Origin: Clusia tigrina
Taxonomy: Eukaryota; Arthropoda; Insecta; Diptera; Clusiidae
Assembly: GCA_920105625.2 (NCBI GenBank)
Contig: OV050030.1
Location: 214,442,325-214,506,324 of the forward strand
Length of the DNA: 64,000 nt
Reading direction: 5' to 3'
Shown: in pieces, positions 8,922 through 22,391 of the stretch
Layout: each line of letters starts with the position of its first letter
Numbering within the stretch: position 1 is the first letter of the stretch
The notes under the pieces: generated by a model
Databases searched by the model: none
What the model was told of the DNA's origin: nothing
Seen by the model: the letters and a program-made list of their open reading frames with translations, nothing else
Made by a program: the position numbers and the translations under genes

Positions 8922-11900
8922 ATGCTACACTTGAGTCCCAAATTAAACACTGATAAAACTTCAAATGGCCCTAACTTCTATACGGTCCGTCCTACACCTA
9001 TCAAAGTTTGCAACAATCAAATGCTTGTATCTTTTTACTGGAGCGTCATAAAATCTGGAAATTTTCAACATTCAAATGCTTGTAACTTCTTACTGGAGCT
9101 TAATAAAATCTTGAGGTTTTGTGACATTAAAGTTCTCGAGCCTCTTGTAAATTTAAGCTGTCGCTCATAGCTGTGCTACCATTGAGTCCCAAATAAACCA
9201 CTGCTAAAACTTCAAATGGCCCTAACTTATATATGGTGCGTCCTATACCTATCAGAGTTTGCAACAATCAAATGATTGTAACTTTTCGCTGGAGCGTCAT
9301 AAAATCTTGAAATTTTGTGACAATAAAGTACTCGAGCCTCTTATCTATTAAAGCTATCATAGCTATGCTACCCTTGAGTCCCAAATCAAACACTGATAAC
9401 ATTTCAAATGGCCCTAACTTCTATACGGTGAGTCCCACACCTATCAAATTTTGCAACAATCAAATGCTTGAAACTTTTTACTGGAGCCTCGTAAAACCTT
9501 GAAATTTTGTGACAATAAAGTACTAGAGCCTCTTATAAATTTAAGCTATCGCTCATAGCTATGCTACATTTGAGTCCCAATTCAAACACTGAGAAAAATT
9601 CAAATGGCCCTAACTCCTATACGGTGCGTCCTATACTTCTCAAAGTTTGCAACAATCAAATGCTTGTATCTTTTTACTGGAGCGTCATAAAATCTGGAAA
9701 TTTTCAATATTCAAATGCTTGTAACTTCTTACTGAAGCTTAATAAAATCTTGAAGTTTTGTGACATTAAAGTTCTCGAGCCTCTTGTAAATTTAAGCTGT
9801 CGCTCATAGCTATGCTACCCTTGAGTCCCAAATAAACCACTGCTAAAACTTCAAATGGCCCTAACTTCTATATGGTGCGTCCTATACCTATCAAAGTTTG
9901 CAACAATCAAATGCTTGTAACTTTTCACTGGAGCCTCATAAAATCTTGAAATTTTGTGACAATAAAGTACTCGAGCCTCTTATCTATTAAAGCTGTCATA
10001 GCTATGCTACCCTTGAGTCCCAAATCAAACACTGATAACATTTCAAATGGCCCTAACTTCTATACGGTGAGTCCCACACCTATCAAATTTTGCAACAATC
10101 AAATGCTTGAAACTTTTTACTGGAGCCTCGTAAAACCTTGAAATTTTGTGACAATAAAGTACTCGAGCCTCTTATAAATTTAAGCTATCGCTCATAGCTA
10201 TGCTACACTTGAGTCCCAAATCAAACACTGATAAAACTTCAAATGGCCCTAACTTCTATACGGTGCGTCCTACACCTATCAAAGTTTGCAACAATCAAAT
10301 GCTTGTATCTTTTTACTGGAGCGTCATAAAATCTGGAAATTTTCAACATTCAAATGCTTGTAACTTCTTACTGGAGCTTAATAAAATCGAGCCTCTTATA
10401 AATTTAAGCTGTCGCTCATAGCTATGCTACCCTTGAGTCCCAAATAAACCACTGCTAAAACTTCAAATGGCCTTAACTTCTATATGGTGCGTCCTATACC
10501 TATCAAAGTTTGCAACAATCAAATGATTGTAACTTTTCACTGGAGCGTCATAAAATCTTGAAATTTTGTGACAATAAAGTACTCGAGCCTCTTATCTATT
10601 AAAGCTATCATAGCTATGCTACCCTTGAGTCCCAAATCAAACACTGATAACATTTCAAATGGCCCTAACTTCTATACGGTGAGTCCCACACCTATCAAAT
10701 TTCGCAACAATCAAATGCTTGAAACTTTTTACTGGAGCCTCGTAAAACCTTGAAATTTTGTGACAATAAAGTACTAGAGCCTCTTATAAATTTAAGCTAT
10801 CGCTCATAGCTATGCTACACTTGAGTCCCAAATCAAACACTGATAAAACTTCAAATGGCCCTAACTTCTATACGGTGCGTCCTACACCTATCAAAGTTTG
10901 CAACAATCAAATGCCTGTATCTTTTTACTGGAACGTCATAAAATCTGGAAATTTTCAACATTCAAATGCTTGTAACTTCTTACTGGAGCTTAATAAAATC
11001 TTGAAGTTTTGTGACATTAAAGTTCTCGAGCCTCTTGTAAATTTAAGCTGTCGCTCATAGCTATGCTACCCTTGAGTACCAAATAAACCACTGCTAAAAC
11101 TTCAAATGGCCCTAACTTCTATATGGTGCGTCCTATACCTATCAAAGTTTGCAACAATCAAATGCTTGTAACTTTTCACTGGAGCGTCATAAAATCTTGA
11201 AATTTTGTGACAATAAAGTACTCGAGCCTCTTATCTATTAAAGCTATCATAGCTATGCTACCCTTGAGTCCCAAATAAAACACTGATAACATTTCAAATG
11301 GCCCTAACTTCTATACGGTGAGTCCCACACCTATCAAATTTTGCAACAATCAAATGCTTGAAACTTTTTACTGGAGCCTCGTAAAACCTTGAAATTTTGT
11401 GACAATAAAGTAGTACTCGAGCCTCTTATAAATTTAAGCCATCGCTCATAGCTATGCTACACTTGAGTCCCAAATCAAACACTGATAAAACTTCAAATGG
11501 CCCTAACTTCTATACGGTGCGTCCTACACCTATCAAAGTTTGCAACAATCAAATGCTTGTAACTTTTTACTTGAGCGCCATAAAACCTTGAAACTTGGTG
11601 AAAATAAAGTACTCGAGCCTCTTATGAATTCAAGCTATCGCTCATAGCTATGCTACACTTGAGTCCTAAATCAAACACTGATAAAACTTTAAATGGCCCT
11701 AACTTCTATACGGTGCGTCCTAATCCTATTAAACTTTGCCACATTCAAATGCTTGTAGCTTTTTACTGGAGCGTCATAAAACCTTGAAAATTTGTGACAA
11801 TAAAGTACTCGACCCTCTTATCAATTTAAGCTATCGCTCATAGCTATGCTACCCTCGAGTCCCAAATCAAACACTGATAAAACTTTAAATGGCCCTAACT

Positions 11901-12610
11901 TCTATACGGTGCATCCTACACCTATTAAACTTTGCCACATTCAAATGCTTGTAACTTTTTACTGGAACATCATAAAATCTTGAAATTTTGTGACATTAAA
12001 GTTCTCGAGCCTCTTGTAAATTTAAGCTGTAGCTCATAGCTATGCTACCCTTGAGTCCCAAATAAACCACTGCTAAAACTTCAAATGGCCCTAACTTCTA
12101 TACGGTGCGTCCTATACCTATCAAAGTTTGCTACAATCAAATGCTTGTAACTTTTTACTGGAGCTTAATAAAATCTTGAAATTTTGTTACAATAAAGTAC
12201 TCGAGCCTCTTGTCAATTTAAGCTATCTCTCATAGCTTTGATACCCTTGAGTCCCAAATCAAAACTTAAAATGACGCTAACTTCTATACGGTGTGTCCCA
12301 CACCTATAACAGTTTGCAACAATCAAATGCTTGCAAGTTTTTACTGGGGCGTCATAAAACCTTGAAAATTTGTAACAATAAACTACTCGACCCTCTTATC
12401 AATTTAAGCTATCGCTCATAGCTATGCTACCCTCGAGTCCCAAATCAAACACTGATAAAACTTTAAATGGCCCTAACTTCTATGCGGTGCGTCCTACACC
12501 TATTAAACTTTGCCACATTCAAATGTTTGTAACTTTTTACTGGAACATCATAAAATCTTGAAATTTTGTGACAATAAAGTACTCGAGCCTCTCGTCAATT
12601 TAAGCTATCT
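8922..12610 (+). repeat. Large higher-order unit 4, about 3.69 kb
   Basis: The order is A-B-C-A'-B-C-A-B-C-A-B-C'-D-E-G-H-F-G, close to unit 2 but with the A' trimer second instead of third. The A monomer at 10200 carries a 27-bp deletion near 10388. The unit ends in a 14-bp deletion at its boundary with the next A' monomer. Confidence 0.83.
10200..10423 (+). repeat. Type A monomer with 27-bp deletion
   Basis: AATAAAATC is followed directly by GAGCCTC, dropping the TTGAAG...GTTCTC segment found in other A monomers. The spacing to the next A monomer is 612 instead of 639. A short TC is shared at the two edges of the deletion. Confidence 0.88.
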
Positions 12611-12856
12611 ACATTTGAGTCCCAATTCAAACACTGATAAAAATTCTAATGGCACTAACGCCTATACGGTGCGTCCTATACTTATCAAAGTTTGCAACAA
12701 TCAAATGCTTGTATCTTTTTACTGGAGCGTCATAAAATCTGGAAATTTTCAACATTCAAATGCTTGTAACTTCTTACTGGAGCTTAAAAAAATCTTGAAG
12801 TTTTGTGACATTAATATACTCTAGCCTCTTATAAATTTAAGCTATCGCTCATAGCT

Positions 12857-13052
12857 ATGCTACACTTGAGTCCCAAATCAAACACTGATAAAACTTCAAA
12901 TGGTCCTGACTCCTATACGGTGAGTCCCACACCTATCAAATTTTGCAACAATCAAATGCTTGAAACTTTTTACTGGAGCCTCGTAAAACCTTGAAATTTT
13001 GTGACAATAAAGTACTCGAGCCTCTTATAAATTTAAGCTATCGCTCATAGCT
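12857..13052 (+). repeat. Type K monomer, 196 bp
   Basis: K is C-like in its right half (GGTGAGTCCCACACC, GCTTGAAAC, GCCTCGTAAAACC), but its left half reads CACTTGAGTCCCAAATC, ACTTCAAATGGTCCTGACTCC. Relatives with GGCCCTAACTCC occur at 18903, 19742, 19938 and 21165. Confidence 0.8.
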
Positions 13053-13244
13053 ATGCTACACTTGAGTCCCAAATCAAACACGGATAAAACTTCAAATGGC
13101 CCTAACTTCTATATGGTGCGTCCTATACCTCTCAAAGTTTGCAACTATCAAATGCTTGTAACTTTTCAGTGGAGCGTCATAAAATCTTGAAATTTTGTGA
13201 CAATAAAGTACTCGAGCCTCTTATCTGTTAAAGCTATCATAGCT
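13053..13244 (+). repeat. Type L monomer, 192 bp
   Basis: L has a D-like left end (CACTTGAGTCCCAAATC, ACACGGATAAAAC) and a B-like right end (TATATGGTGCGTCC, TTTTCAGTGGAGCG, CTGTTAAAGCTATC). It carries private changes CCTCTCAAAG and CAACTATCAAATG, repeated exactly at 14526-14717. Confidence 0.8.
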
Positions 13245-13790
13245 ATGCTACACTTGAGTCCCAAATCAAACACGGATAAAACTTCAAATGGCCCTAACTT
13301 CTATACGGTGCGTCCTACACCTATCAAAGTTTGCAACAATCAAATGCTTGTATCTTTTTACTGGAGCGTCATAAAATCTGGAAATTTTCAATATTCAAAT
13401 GCTTGTAACTTCTTACTGGAGCTTAATAAAATCTTGAAGTTTTGTGACATTAAAGTTCTCGAGCCTCTTGTAAATTTAAGCTGTCGCTCATAGCTATGCT
13501 ACCCTTGAGTCCCAAATAAACCACTGCTAAAACTTCAAATGGCCCTAACTTCTATATGGTGCGTCCTATACCTATCAAAGTTTGTAACAATCAAATGCTT
13601 GTAACTTTTCACTGGAGCGTCATAAAATCTTGAAATTTTGTGACAATAAAGTACTCGAGCCTCTTATCTATTAAAGCTATCATAGCTATGCTACCCTTGA
13701 GTCCCAAATCAAACACTGATAACATTTCAAATGGCCCTAACTTCTATACGGTGAGTCCCACACCTATCAAATTTTGCAACAATCAAATGC

Positions 13791-15263
13791 TTGCAAGTTT
13801 TTACTGGAGCGTCATAAAACCTTGAAAATTTGTGACAATAAACTACTCGACCCTCTTATCAATTTAAGCTATCGCTCATAGCTATGCTACCCTCGAGTCC
13901 CAAATCAAACACTGATAAAACTTTAAATGGCCCTAACTTCTATACGGTGCGTCCTACACCTATTAAACTTTGCCACATTCAAATGCTTGTAACTTTTTAC
14001 TGGAACATCATAAAATCTTGAAATTTTGTGACAATAAAGTACTCGAGCCTCTCGTCAATTTAAGCTATCGCTCATAGCTATGCTACATTTGAGTCCCAAT
14101 TCAAACACTGATAAAAATTCTAATGGCCCTAACTCCTATACGGTGCGTCCTATACTTATCAAAGTTTGCAACAATCAAATGCTTGTATCTTTTTACTGGA
14201 GCGTCATAAAATCTGGAAATTTTCAACATTCAAATGCTTGTAACTTCTTACTGGAGCTTAATAAAATCTTGAAGTTTTGTGACATTAATATACTCTAGCC
14301 TCTTATAAATTTAAGCTATCGCTCATAGCTATGCTACACTTGAGTCCCAAATCAAACACTGATAAAACTTCAAATGGTCCTGACTCCTATACGGTGAGTC
14401 CCACACCTATCAAATTTTGCAACAATCAAATGCTTGAAACTTTTACTGGAGCCTCGTAAAACCTTGAAATTTTGTGACAATAAAGTACTCGAGCCTCTTA
14501 TAAATTTAAGCTATCGCTCATAGCTATGCTACACTTGAGTCCCAAATCAAACACGGATAAAACTTCAAATGGCCCTAACTTCTATATGGTGCGTCCTATA
14601 CCTCTCAAAGTTTGCAACTATCAAATGCTTGTAACTTTTCAGTGGAGCGTCATAAAATCTTGAAATTTTGTGACAATAAAGTACTCGAGCCTCTTATCTG
14701 TTAAAGCTATCATAGCTATGCTACACTTGAGTCCCAAATCAAACACGGATAAAACTTCAAATGGCCCTAACTTCTATACGGTGCGTCCTACACCTATCAA
14801 AGTTTGCAACAATCAAATGCTTGTATCTTTTTACTGGAGCGTCATAAAATCTGGAAATTTTCAATATTCAAATGCTTGTAACTTCTTACTGGAGCTTAAT
14901 AAAATCTTGAAGTTTTGTGACATTAAAGTTCTCGAGCCTCTTGTAAATTTAAGCTGTCGCTCATAGCTATGCTACCCTTGAGTCCCAAATAAACCACTGC
15001 TAAAACTTCAAATGGCCCTAACTTCTATATGGTGCGTCCTATACCTATCAAAGTTTGTAACAATCAAATGCTTGTAACTTTTCACTGGAGCGTCATAAAA
15101 TCTTGAAATTTTGTGACAATAAAGTACTCGAGCCTCTTATCTATTAAAGCTATCATAGCTATGCTACCCTTGAGTCCCAAATCAAACACTGATAACATTT
15201 CAAATGGCCCTAACTTCTATACGGTGAGTCCCACACCTATCAAATTTTGCAACAATCAAATGC
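13791..15263 (+). repeat. Tandem duplication, right copy (1473 bp)
   Basis: This copy starts inside the chimeric C/F monomer 13688-13883, where C sequence passes to F sequence around the shared CAACAATCAAATGCTTG. The A' monomer at 14080 is intact here. One T is missing near 14437 (GAAACTTTTACTGG). It ends inside the C monomer that begins at 15161. Confidence 0.83.
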
Positions 15264-17029
15264 TTGAAACTTTTTACTGGAGCCTCGTAAAACCTTGAAA
15301 TTTTGTGACAATAAAGTACTCGAGCCTCTTATAAATTTAAGCTATCGCTCATAGCTATGCTACACTTGAGTCCCAAATTAAACACTGATAAAACTTCAAA
15401 TGGCCCTAACTTCTATACGGTGCGTCCTACACCTATCAAAGTTTGCAACAATCAAATGCTTGTATCTTTTTACTGGAGCGTCATAAAATCTGGAAATTTT
15501 CAACATTCAAATGCTTGTAACTTCTTACTGGAGCTTAATAAAATCTTGAAGTTTTGTGACATTAAAGTTCTCGAGCCTCTTGTAAATTTAAGCTGTCGCT
15601 CATAGCTATGCTACCCTTGAGTCCCAAATAAACCACTGCTAAAACTTCAAATGGCCTTAACTTCTATATGGTGCGTCCTATACCTATCAAAGTTTGCAAC
15701 AATCAAATGCTTGTAACTTTTCACTGGAGCGTCATAAAATCTTGAAATTTTGTGACAATAAAGTACTCGAGCCTCTCATCTATTAAAGCTATCATAGATA
15801 TGCTACCCTTGAGTCCCAAATCAAACACTGATAACATTTCAAATGGCCCTAACTTCTATACGGTGAGTCCCACACCTATCAAATTTTGCAACAATCAAAT
15901 GCTTGAAACTTTTTACTGGAGCCTCGTAAAACCTTGAAATTTTGTGACAATAAAGTACTCGAGCCTCTTATAAATTTAAGCTATCGCTCATAGCTATGCT
16001 ACACTTGAGTCCCAAATTAAACACTGATAAAACTTCAAATGGCCCTAACTTCTATACGGTGCGTCCTACACCTATCAAAGTTTGCAACAATCAAATGCTT
16101 GAAACTTTTTACTGGAGCCTCGTAAAACCTTGAAATTTTGTGACAATAAAGTACTCGAGCCTCTTATAAATTTAAGCTATCGCTCATAGCTATGCTACAC
16201 TTGAGTCCCAAATCAAACACTGATAAAACTTCAAATGGCCCTAACTTCTATACGGTGCGTCCTACACCTATCAAAGATTGCAACAATCAAATGCTTGTAT
16301 CTTTTTACTGGAGCGTCATAAAATCTGGAAATTTTCAACATTCAAATGCTTGTAACTTCTTACTGGAGCTTAATAAAATATTGAAGTTTTGTGACATTAA
16401 AGTTCTCGAGCCTCTTGTAAATTTAAGCTGTCGCTCATAGCTATGCTACCCTTGAGTCCCAAATAAACCACTGCTAAAACTTCAAATGGCCCTAACTTCT
16501 ATATGGTGCGTCCTATACCTATCAAAGTTTGCAACAATCAAATGATTGTAACTTTTCACTGGAGCGTCATAAAATCTTGAAATTTTGTGACAATAAAGTA
16601 CTCGAGCCTCTTATCTATTAAAGCTATCATAGCTATGCTACCCTTGAGTCCCAAATCAAACATTGATAACATTTCAAATGGCCCTAACTTCTATACGGTG
16701 AGTCCCACACCTATCAAATTTTGCAACAATCAAATGCTTGAAACTTTTTACTGGAGCCTCGTAAAACCTTGAAATTTTGTGACAATAAAGTAGTACTCGA
16801 GCCTCTTATAAATTTAAGCCATCGCTCATAGCTTTGCTACACTTGAGTCCCAAATCAAACACTGATAAAACTTCAAATGGCCCTAACTTCTATACGGTGC
16901 GTCCTACACCTATCAAAGTTTGCAACAATCAAATGCTTGTAACTTTTTACTTGAGCGCCATAAAACCTTGAAATTTTGTGACAATAAAGTACTCGAGCCT
17001 CTTATAAATTTAAGCTATCGCTCATAGCT
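15264..17029 (+). repeat. Trimer block with one A/C chimera
   Basis: After the duplicated segment the order is C-A-B-C-(A/C chimera 15996-16191)-A-B-C'-D. The chimera has the A left part (AAATTAAACACTG, GGTGCGTCCTACACC) and the C right part (GCTTGAAAC, GCCTCGTAAAACC). The D monomer from 16834 starts with GCTTTGCTAC instead of the palindrome. Confidence 0.78.
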
Positions 17030-20000
17030 ATGCTACACTAGAGTCCCAAATCAAACACTGATAAAACTTCAATTGGCCCTAACTTCTATACGGTGCGTCC
17101 TACACCTATCAAAGTTTGCAACAATCAAATGCTTGTAACTTTTTACTTGAGCGCCATAAAACCTTGAAATTTGGTGAAAATAAAGTACTCGAGCCTCTTA
17201 TGAATTCAAGCTATCGCTCATAGCTATGCTACACTTGAGTCCCAAATCAAACACTGATAAAACTTCAAATGGCCCTAACTTCTATACGGTGCGTCTTACA
17301 CCTATCAAAGTTTGCAACAATCAAATGCTTGTAACTTTTTACTTGAGCGCCATAAAACCTTGAAATTTGGTGAAAATAAAGTACTCGAGCCTCTTATGAA
17401 TTCAAGCTATCGCTCATAGCTATGCTACACTTGAGTCCTAAATCAAACACTGATAAAACTTTAAATGGCCCTAACTCCTATACGGTGCGTCCTATACTTA
17501 TCAAAGTTTGCAACAATCAAATGCTTGTATCTTTTTACTGGAGCGTCATAAAATCTGGAAATTTTCAACATTCAAATGCTTGTAACTTCTTACTGGAGCT
17601 TAATAAAATCTTGAAGTTTTGTGACATTAAAGTTCTCGAGCCTCTTGTAAATTTAAGCTGTCGCTCATAGCTATGCTACCCTTGAGTCCCAAATAAACCA
17701 CTGCTAAAACTTCAAATGGCCCTAACTTCTATATGGTGCGTCCTATACCTATCAAAGTTTGCAACAATCAAATGCTTGTAACTTTTCACTGGAGCGTCAT
17801 AAAATCTTGAAATTTTGTGACAATAAAGTACTCGAGCCTCTTATCTATTAAAGCTATCATAGCTATGCTACCCTTGAGTCCCAAATCAAACACTGATAAC
17901 ATTTCAAATGGCCCTAACTTCTATACGGTGAGTCCCACACCTATCAAATTTTGCAACAATCAAATGCTTGAAACTTTTTACTGGAGCCTCGTAAAACCTT
18001 GAAATTTTGTGACAATAAAGTAGTACTCGAGCCTCTTATAAATTTAAGCCATCGCTCATAGCTTTGCTACACTTGAGTCCCAAATCAAACACTGACAAAA
18101 CTTCAAATGGCCCTAACTTCTATACGGTGCGTCCTACACCTATCAAAGTTTGCAACAATCAAATGCTTGTAACTTTTTACTTGAGCGCCATAAAACCTTG
18201 AAATTTGGTGAAAATAAAGTACTCGAGCCTCTTATGAATTCAAGCTATCGCTCATAGCTATGCTACACTTGAGTCCTAAATCAAACACTAATAAAACTTT
18301 AAATGGCCCTAACTTCTATACGGTGCGTCCTAATCCTATTAAACTTTGCCACATTCAAATGCTTGTAGCTTTTTACTGGAGCGTCATAAAACCTTGAAAA
18401 TTTGTGACAATAAAGTACTCGACCCTCTTATCAATTTAAGCTATCGCTCATAGCTATGCTACCCTCGAGTCCCAAATCAAACACTGATCAAACTTTAAAT
18501 GGCCCTAACTTCTATACGGTGCGTCCTACACCTATTAAACTTTGCCACATTCAAATGCTTGTAACTTTTTACTGGAACATCATAAAATCTTGAAATTTTG
18601 TGACAATAAAGTACTCGAGCCTCTCGTCAATTTAAGCTATCGCTCATAGCTATGCTACATTTGAGTCCCAATTCAATCACTGATAAAAATTCAAATGGCC
18701 CTAACTCCTATACGGTGCGTCCTATACTTATCAAAGTTTGCAACAATCAAATGCTTGTATCTTTTTACTGGAGCGTCATAAAATCTGGAAATTTTCAACA
18801 TTCAAATGCTTGTAACTTCTTACTGGAGCTTAATAAAATCTTGAAGTTTTGTGACATTAAAGTACTCGAGCCTCTTATAAATTTAAGCTATCGCTCATAG
18901 CTATGCTACACTTGAGTCCCAAATCAAACACTGATAAAACTTCAAATGGCCCTAACTCCTATACGGTGAGTCCCACACCTATCAAATTTTGCAACAATCA
19001 AATGCTTGAAACTTTTTACTGGAGCCTCGTAAAACCTTGAAATTTTGTGACATTAAAGTACTCGAGCCTCTTATAAATTTAAGCTATCGCTCATAGCTAT
19101 GCTACACTTGAGTCCCAAATCAAACACTGATAAAACTTCAATTGGCCCTAACTTCTATACGGTGCGTCCTACACCTATCAAAGTTTGCAACAATCAAATG
19201 CTTGTAACTTTTTACTTGAGCGCCATAAAACCTTGAAATTTGGTGAAAATAAAGTACTCGAGCCTCTTATGAATTCAAGCTATCGCTCATAGCTATGCTA
19301 CACTTGAGTCCCAAATCAAACACTGATAAAACTTCAAATGGCCCTAACTTCTATACGGTGCGTCTTACACCTATCAAAGTTTGCAACAATCAAATGCTTG
19401 TAACTTTTTACTTGAGCGCCATAAAACCTTGAAATTTGGTGAAAATAAAGTACTCGAGCCTCTTATGAATTCAAGCTATCGTTCATAGCTATGCTACACT
19501 TGAGTCCTAAATCAAACACTGATAAAACTTTAAATGGCCCTAACTCCTATACGGTGCGTCCTATACTTATCAAAGTTTGCAACAATCAAATGCTTGTATC
19601 TTTTTACTGGAGCGTCATAAAATCTGGAAATTTTCAACATTCAAATGCTTGTAACTTCTTACTGGAGCTTAATAAAATCTTGAAGTTTTGTGACACTAAA
19701 GTACTCGAGCCTCTTATAAATTTAAGCTATCGCTCATAGCTATGCTACACTTGAGTCCCAAATCAAACACGGATAAAACTTCAAATGGCCCTAACTCCTA
19801 TACGGTGAGTCCCACACCTATCAAATTTTGCAACAATCAAATGCTTAAAACTTTTTACTGGAGCCTCGTAAAACCTTGAAATTTTGTGACAATAAAGTAC
19901 TCGAGCCTCTTATAAATTTAAGCTATCGCTCATAGCTATGCTACACTTGAGTCCCAAATCAAACACTGATAAAACTTCAAATGGCCCTAACTCCTATACG

Positions 20001-22391
20001 GTGAGTCCCACACCTATCAAATTTTGCAACAATCAAATGCTTGAAACTTTTTACTGGAGCCTCGTAAAACCTTGAAATTTTGTGACAATAAAGTACTCGA
20101 GCCTCTTATAAATTTAAGCTATCGCTCATAGCTATGCTACACTTGAGTCCCAAATCAAACATTTATAAAACTTCAAATGGCCCTAACTTCTATATGGTGC
20201 GTCCTATACCTATCAAAGTTTGCAACAATCAAATGCTTGTAACTTTTCACTGGAGCGTCATAAAATCTTGAAATTTTGTGACAATAAAGTACTCGAGCCT
20301 CTTATCTATTAAAGCTATCATAGCTATGCTACCCTTGAGTCCCAAATCAAACACTGATAACATTTCAAATGGCCCTAACTTCTATACGGTGAGTCCCACA
20401 CCTATCAAATTTTGCAACAATCAAATGCTTGAAACTTTTTACTGGAGCCTCGTAAAACCTTGAAATTTTGTGACAATAAAGTACTCGAGCCTCTTATAAA
20501 TTTAAGCTATCGCTCATAGCTATGCTACACTTGAGTCCCAAATCAAACACTGATAAAACTTCAAATGGCCCTAACTTCTATACGGTGCGTCCTACACCTA
20601 TCAAAGTTTGCAACAATCAAATGCTTGTAACTTTTTACTTGAGCGCCATAAAACCTTGAAATTTGGTGAAAATAAAGTACTCGAGCCTCTTATGAATTCA
20701 AGCTATCGCTCATAGCTATGCTACACTTGAGTCCCAAATCAAATACTGATAAAACTTCAAATGGCCCTAACTTCTATACGGTGCGTCCTACACCTATCAA
20801 AGTTTGCAACAATCAAATGCTTGTAACTTTTTACTTGAGCGCCATAAAACCTTGAAATTTGGTGAAAATAAAGTACTCGAGCCTCTTATGAATTCAAGCT
20901 ATCGCTCATAGCTATGCTACACTTGAGTCCTAAATCAAACACTGATAAAACTTTAAATGGCCCTAACTCCTATACGGTGCGTCCTATACTTATCAAAGTT
21001 TGCAACAATCAAATGCTTGTATCTTTTTACTGGAGCGTCATAAAATCTGGAAATTTTCAACATTCAAATGCTTGTAACTTCTTACTGGAGCTTAATAAAA
21101 TCTTGAAGTTTTGTGACATTAAAGTACTCGAGCCTCTTATAAATTTAAGCTATCGCTCATAGCTATGCTACACTTGAGTCCCAAATCAAACACTGATAAA
21201 ACTTCAAATGGCCCTAACTCCTATACGGTGAGTCCCACACCTATCAAATTTTGCAACAATCAAATGCTTGAAACTTTTTACTGGAGCCTCGTAAAACCTT
21301 GAAATTTTGTGACAATAAAGTACTCGAGCCTCTTATAAATTTAAGCTATCGCTCATAGCTATGCTACACTTGAGTCCCAAATCAAACACTGATAAAACTT
21401 CAAATGGCCCTAACTCCTATACGGTGCGTCCTATACTTATCAAAGTTTGCAACAATCAAATGCTTGTATCTTTTTACTGGAGCGTCATAAAATCTGGAAA
21501 TTTTCAACATTCAAATGCTTGTAACTTCTTACTGGTGCTTAATAAAATTTTGAAGTTTTGTGACATTAAAGTTATCGAGCCTCTTGTAAATTTAAGCTGT
21601 CGCTCATAGCTATGCTACCCTTGAGTCCCAAATAAACCACTGCTAAAACTTCAAATGGCCCTAACTTCTATATGGTGCGTCCTATACCAATCAAAGTTTG
21701 CAACAATCAAATGCTTGTAACTTTTCACTGGAGCGTCATAAAATCTTGAAATTTTGTGACAATAAAGTACTCGTGCCTCTTATCTATTAAAGCTATCATA
21801 GCTATGCTACCCTTGAGTCCCAAATCAAACACTGATAACATTTCAAATGGCCCTAAGTTCTATACGGTGAGTCCCACACCTATAAAATTTTGCAACAATC
21901 AAATGCTTGAAACTTTTTACTGGAGCCTCGTAAAACCTTGAAATTTTGTGACAATAAAGTACTCGAGCCTCTTATAAATTTAAGCTATCGCTCATAGCTA
22001 TGCTACACTTGAGTCCCAAATCAAACACTGATAAAACTTCAAATGGCCCTAACTTCTATACGGTGCGTCCTACACCTATCAAAGTTTGCAACAATCAAAT
22101 GCTTGTAACTTTTTACTTGAGCGCCATAAAACCTTGAAATTTGGTGAAAATAAAGTACTCGAGCCTCTTATGAATTCAAGCTATCGCTCATAGCTATGCT
22201 ACACTTGAGTCCTAAATCAAACACTGATAAAACTTCAAATGGCCCTAACTTCTATACGGTGCGTCCTACACCTATTAAACTTTGCCACATTCAAATGCTT
22301 GTAACTTTTTACTGGAACATCATAAAATCTTGAAATTTTGTGACCATAAAGTACTCGAGCCTCTCGTCAATTTAAGCTATCGCTCATAGCT
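17030..22391 (+). repeat. D-D-A and K rich block
   Basis: The A-B-C trimers thin out. The group D-D-A recurs starting at 17030, 19099 and 20522. Its A monomers (17422, 19491, 20914) have an E-like left end (GAGTCCTAAATC, ACTTTAAATGG). A B-C'-D-E-G-A' stretch remains at 17673-18902 and K monomers follow A at 18903, 19742, 19938 and 21165. The block closes with A-B-C-D and a G-like monomer at 22196. Confidence 0.78.

Larger units (their letters stand above)
12331..13790 (+). repeat. Tandem duplication, left copy (1460 bp)
   Basis: The content is the right end of F, then G, A' (truncated), K, L, A, B and the left part of C. It matches the right copy at offset 1460, changing to 1473-1474 after a 14-bp deletion at 12610/12611 (GCTCATAGCTATGC missing, removing the palindrome). 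I count about seven substitutions against the right copy, for example TGGGGCG near 12346 and GGCACTAACGCC near 12652. Confidence 0.83.
1..22391 (+). repeat. Domain I: trimer-based higher-order repeats
   Basis: This part is built mainly on A-B-C trimers of 639 bp. Its 251-bp monomers mostly carry GCTTGTATCTTTTTACTGG and GACATTAAAGTTCTCGAG, and its B monomers end in ATCTATTAAAGCTATC. These marks stop near 22 kb. The end coordinate is the first monomer that clearly carries the domain II versions; the real transition may be gradual across one or two monomers. Confidence 0.85.

Noticed and set aside
13197..13493. 98-codon frames at 13197 and 14670 and the 104-codon frame at 12510
   Set aside because: These are normal monomer frames extended because a boundary stop was lost (L-to-A junction, or the 14-bp deletion). 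They are two copies of the same duplicated segment plus one deletion product.
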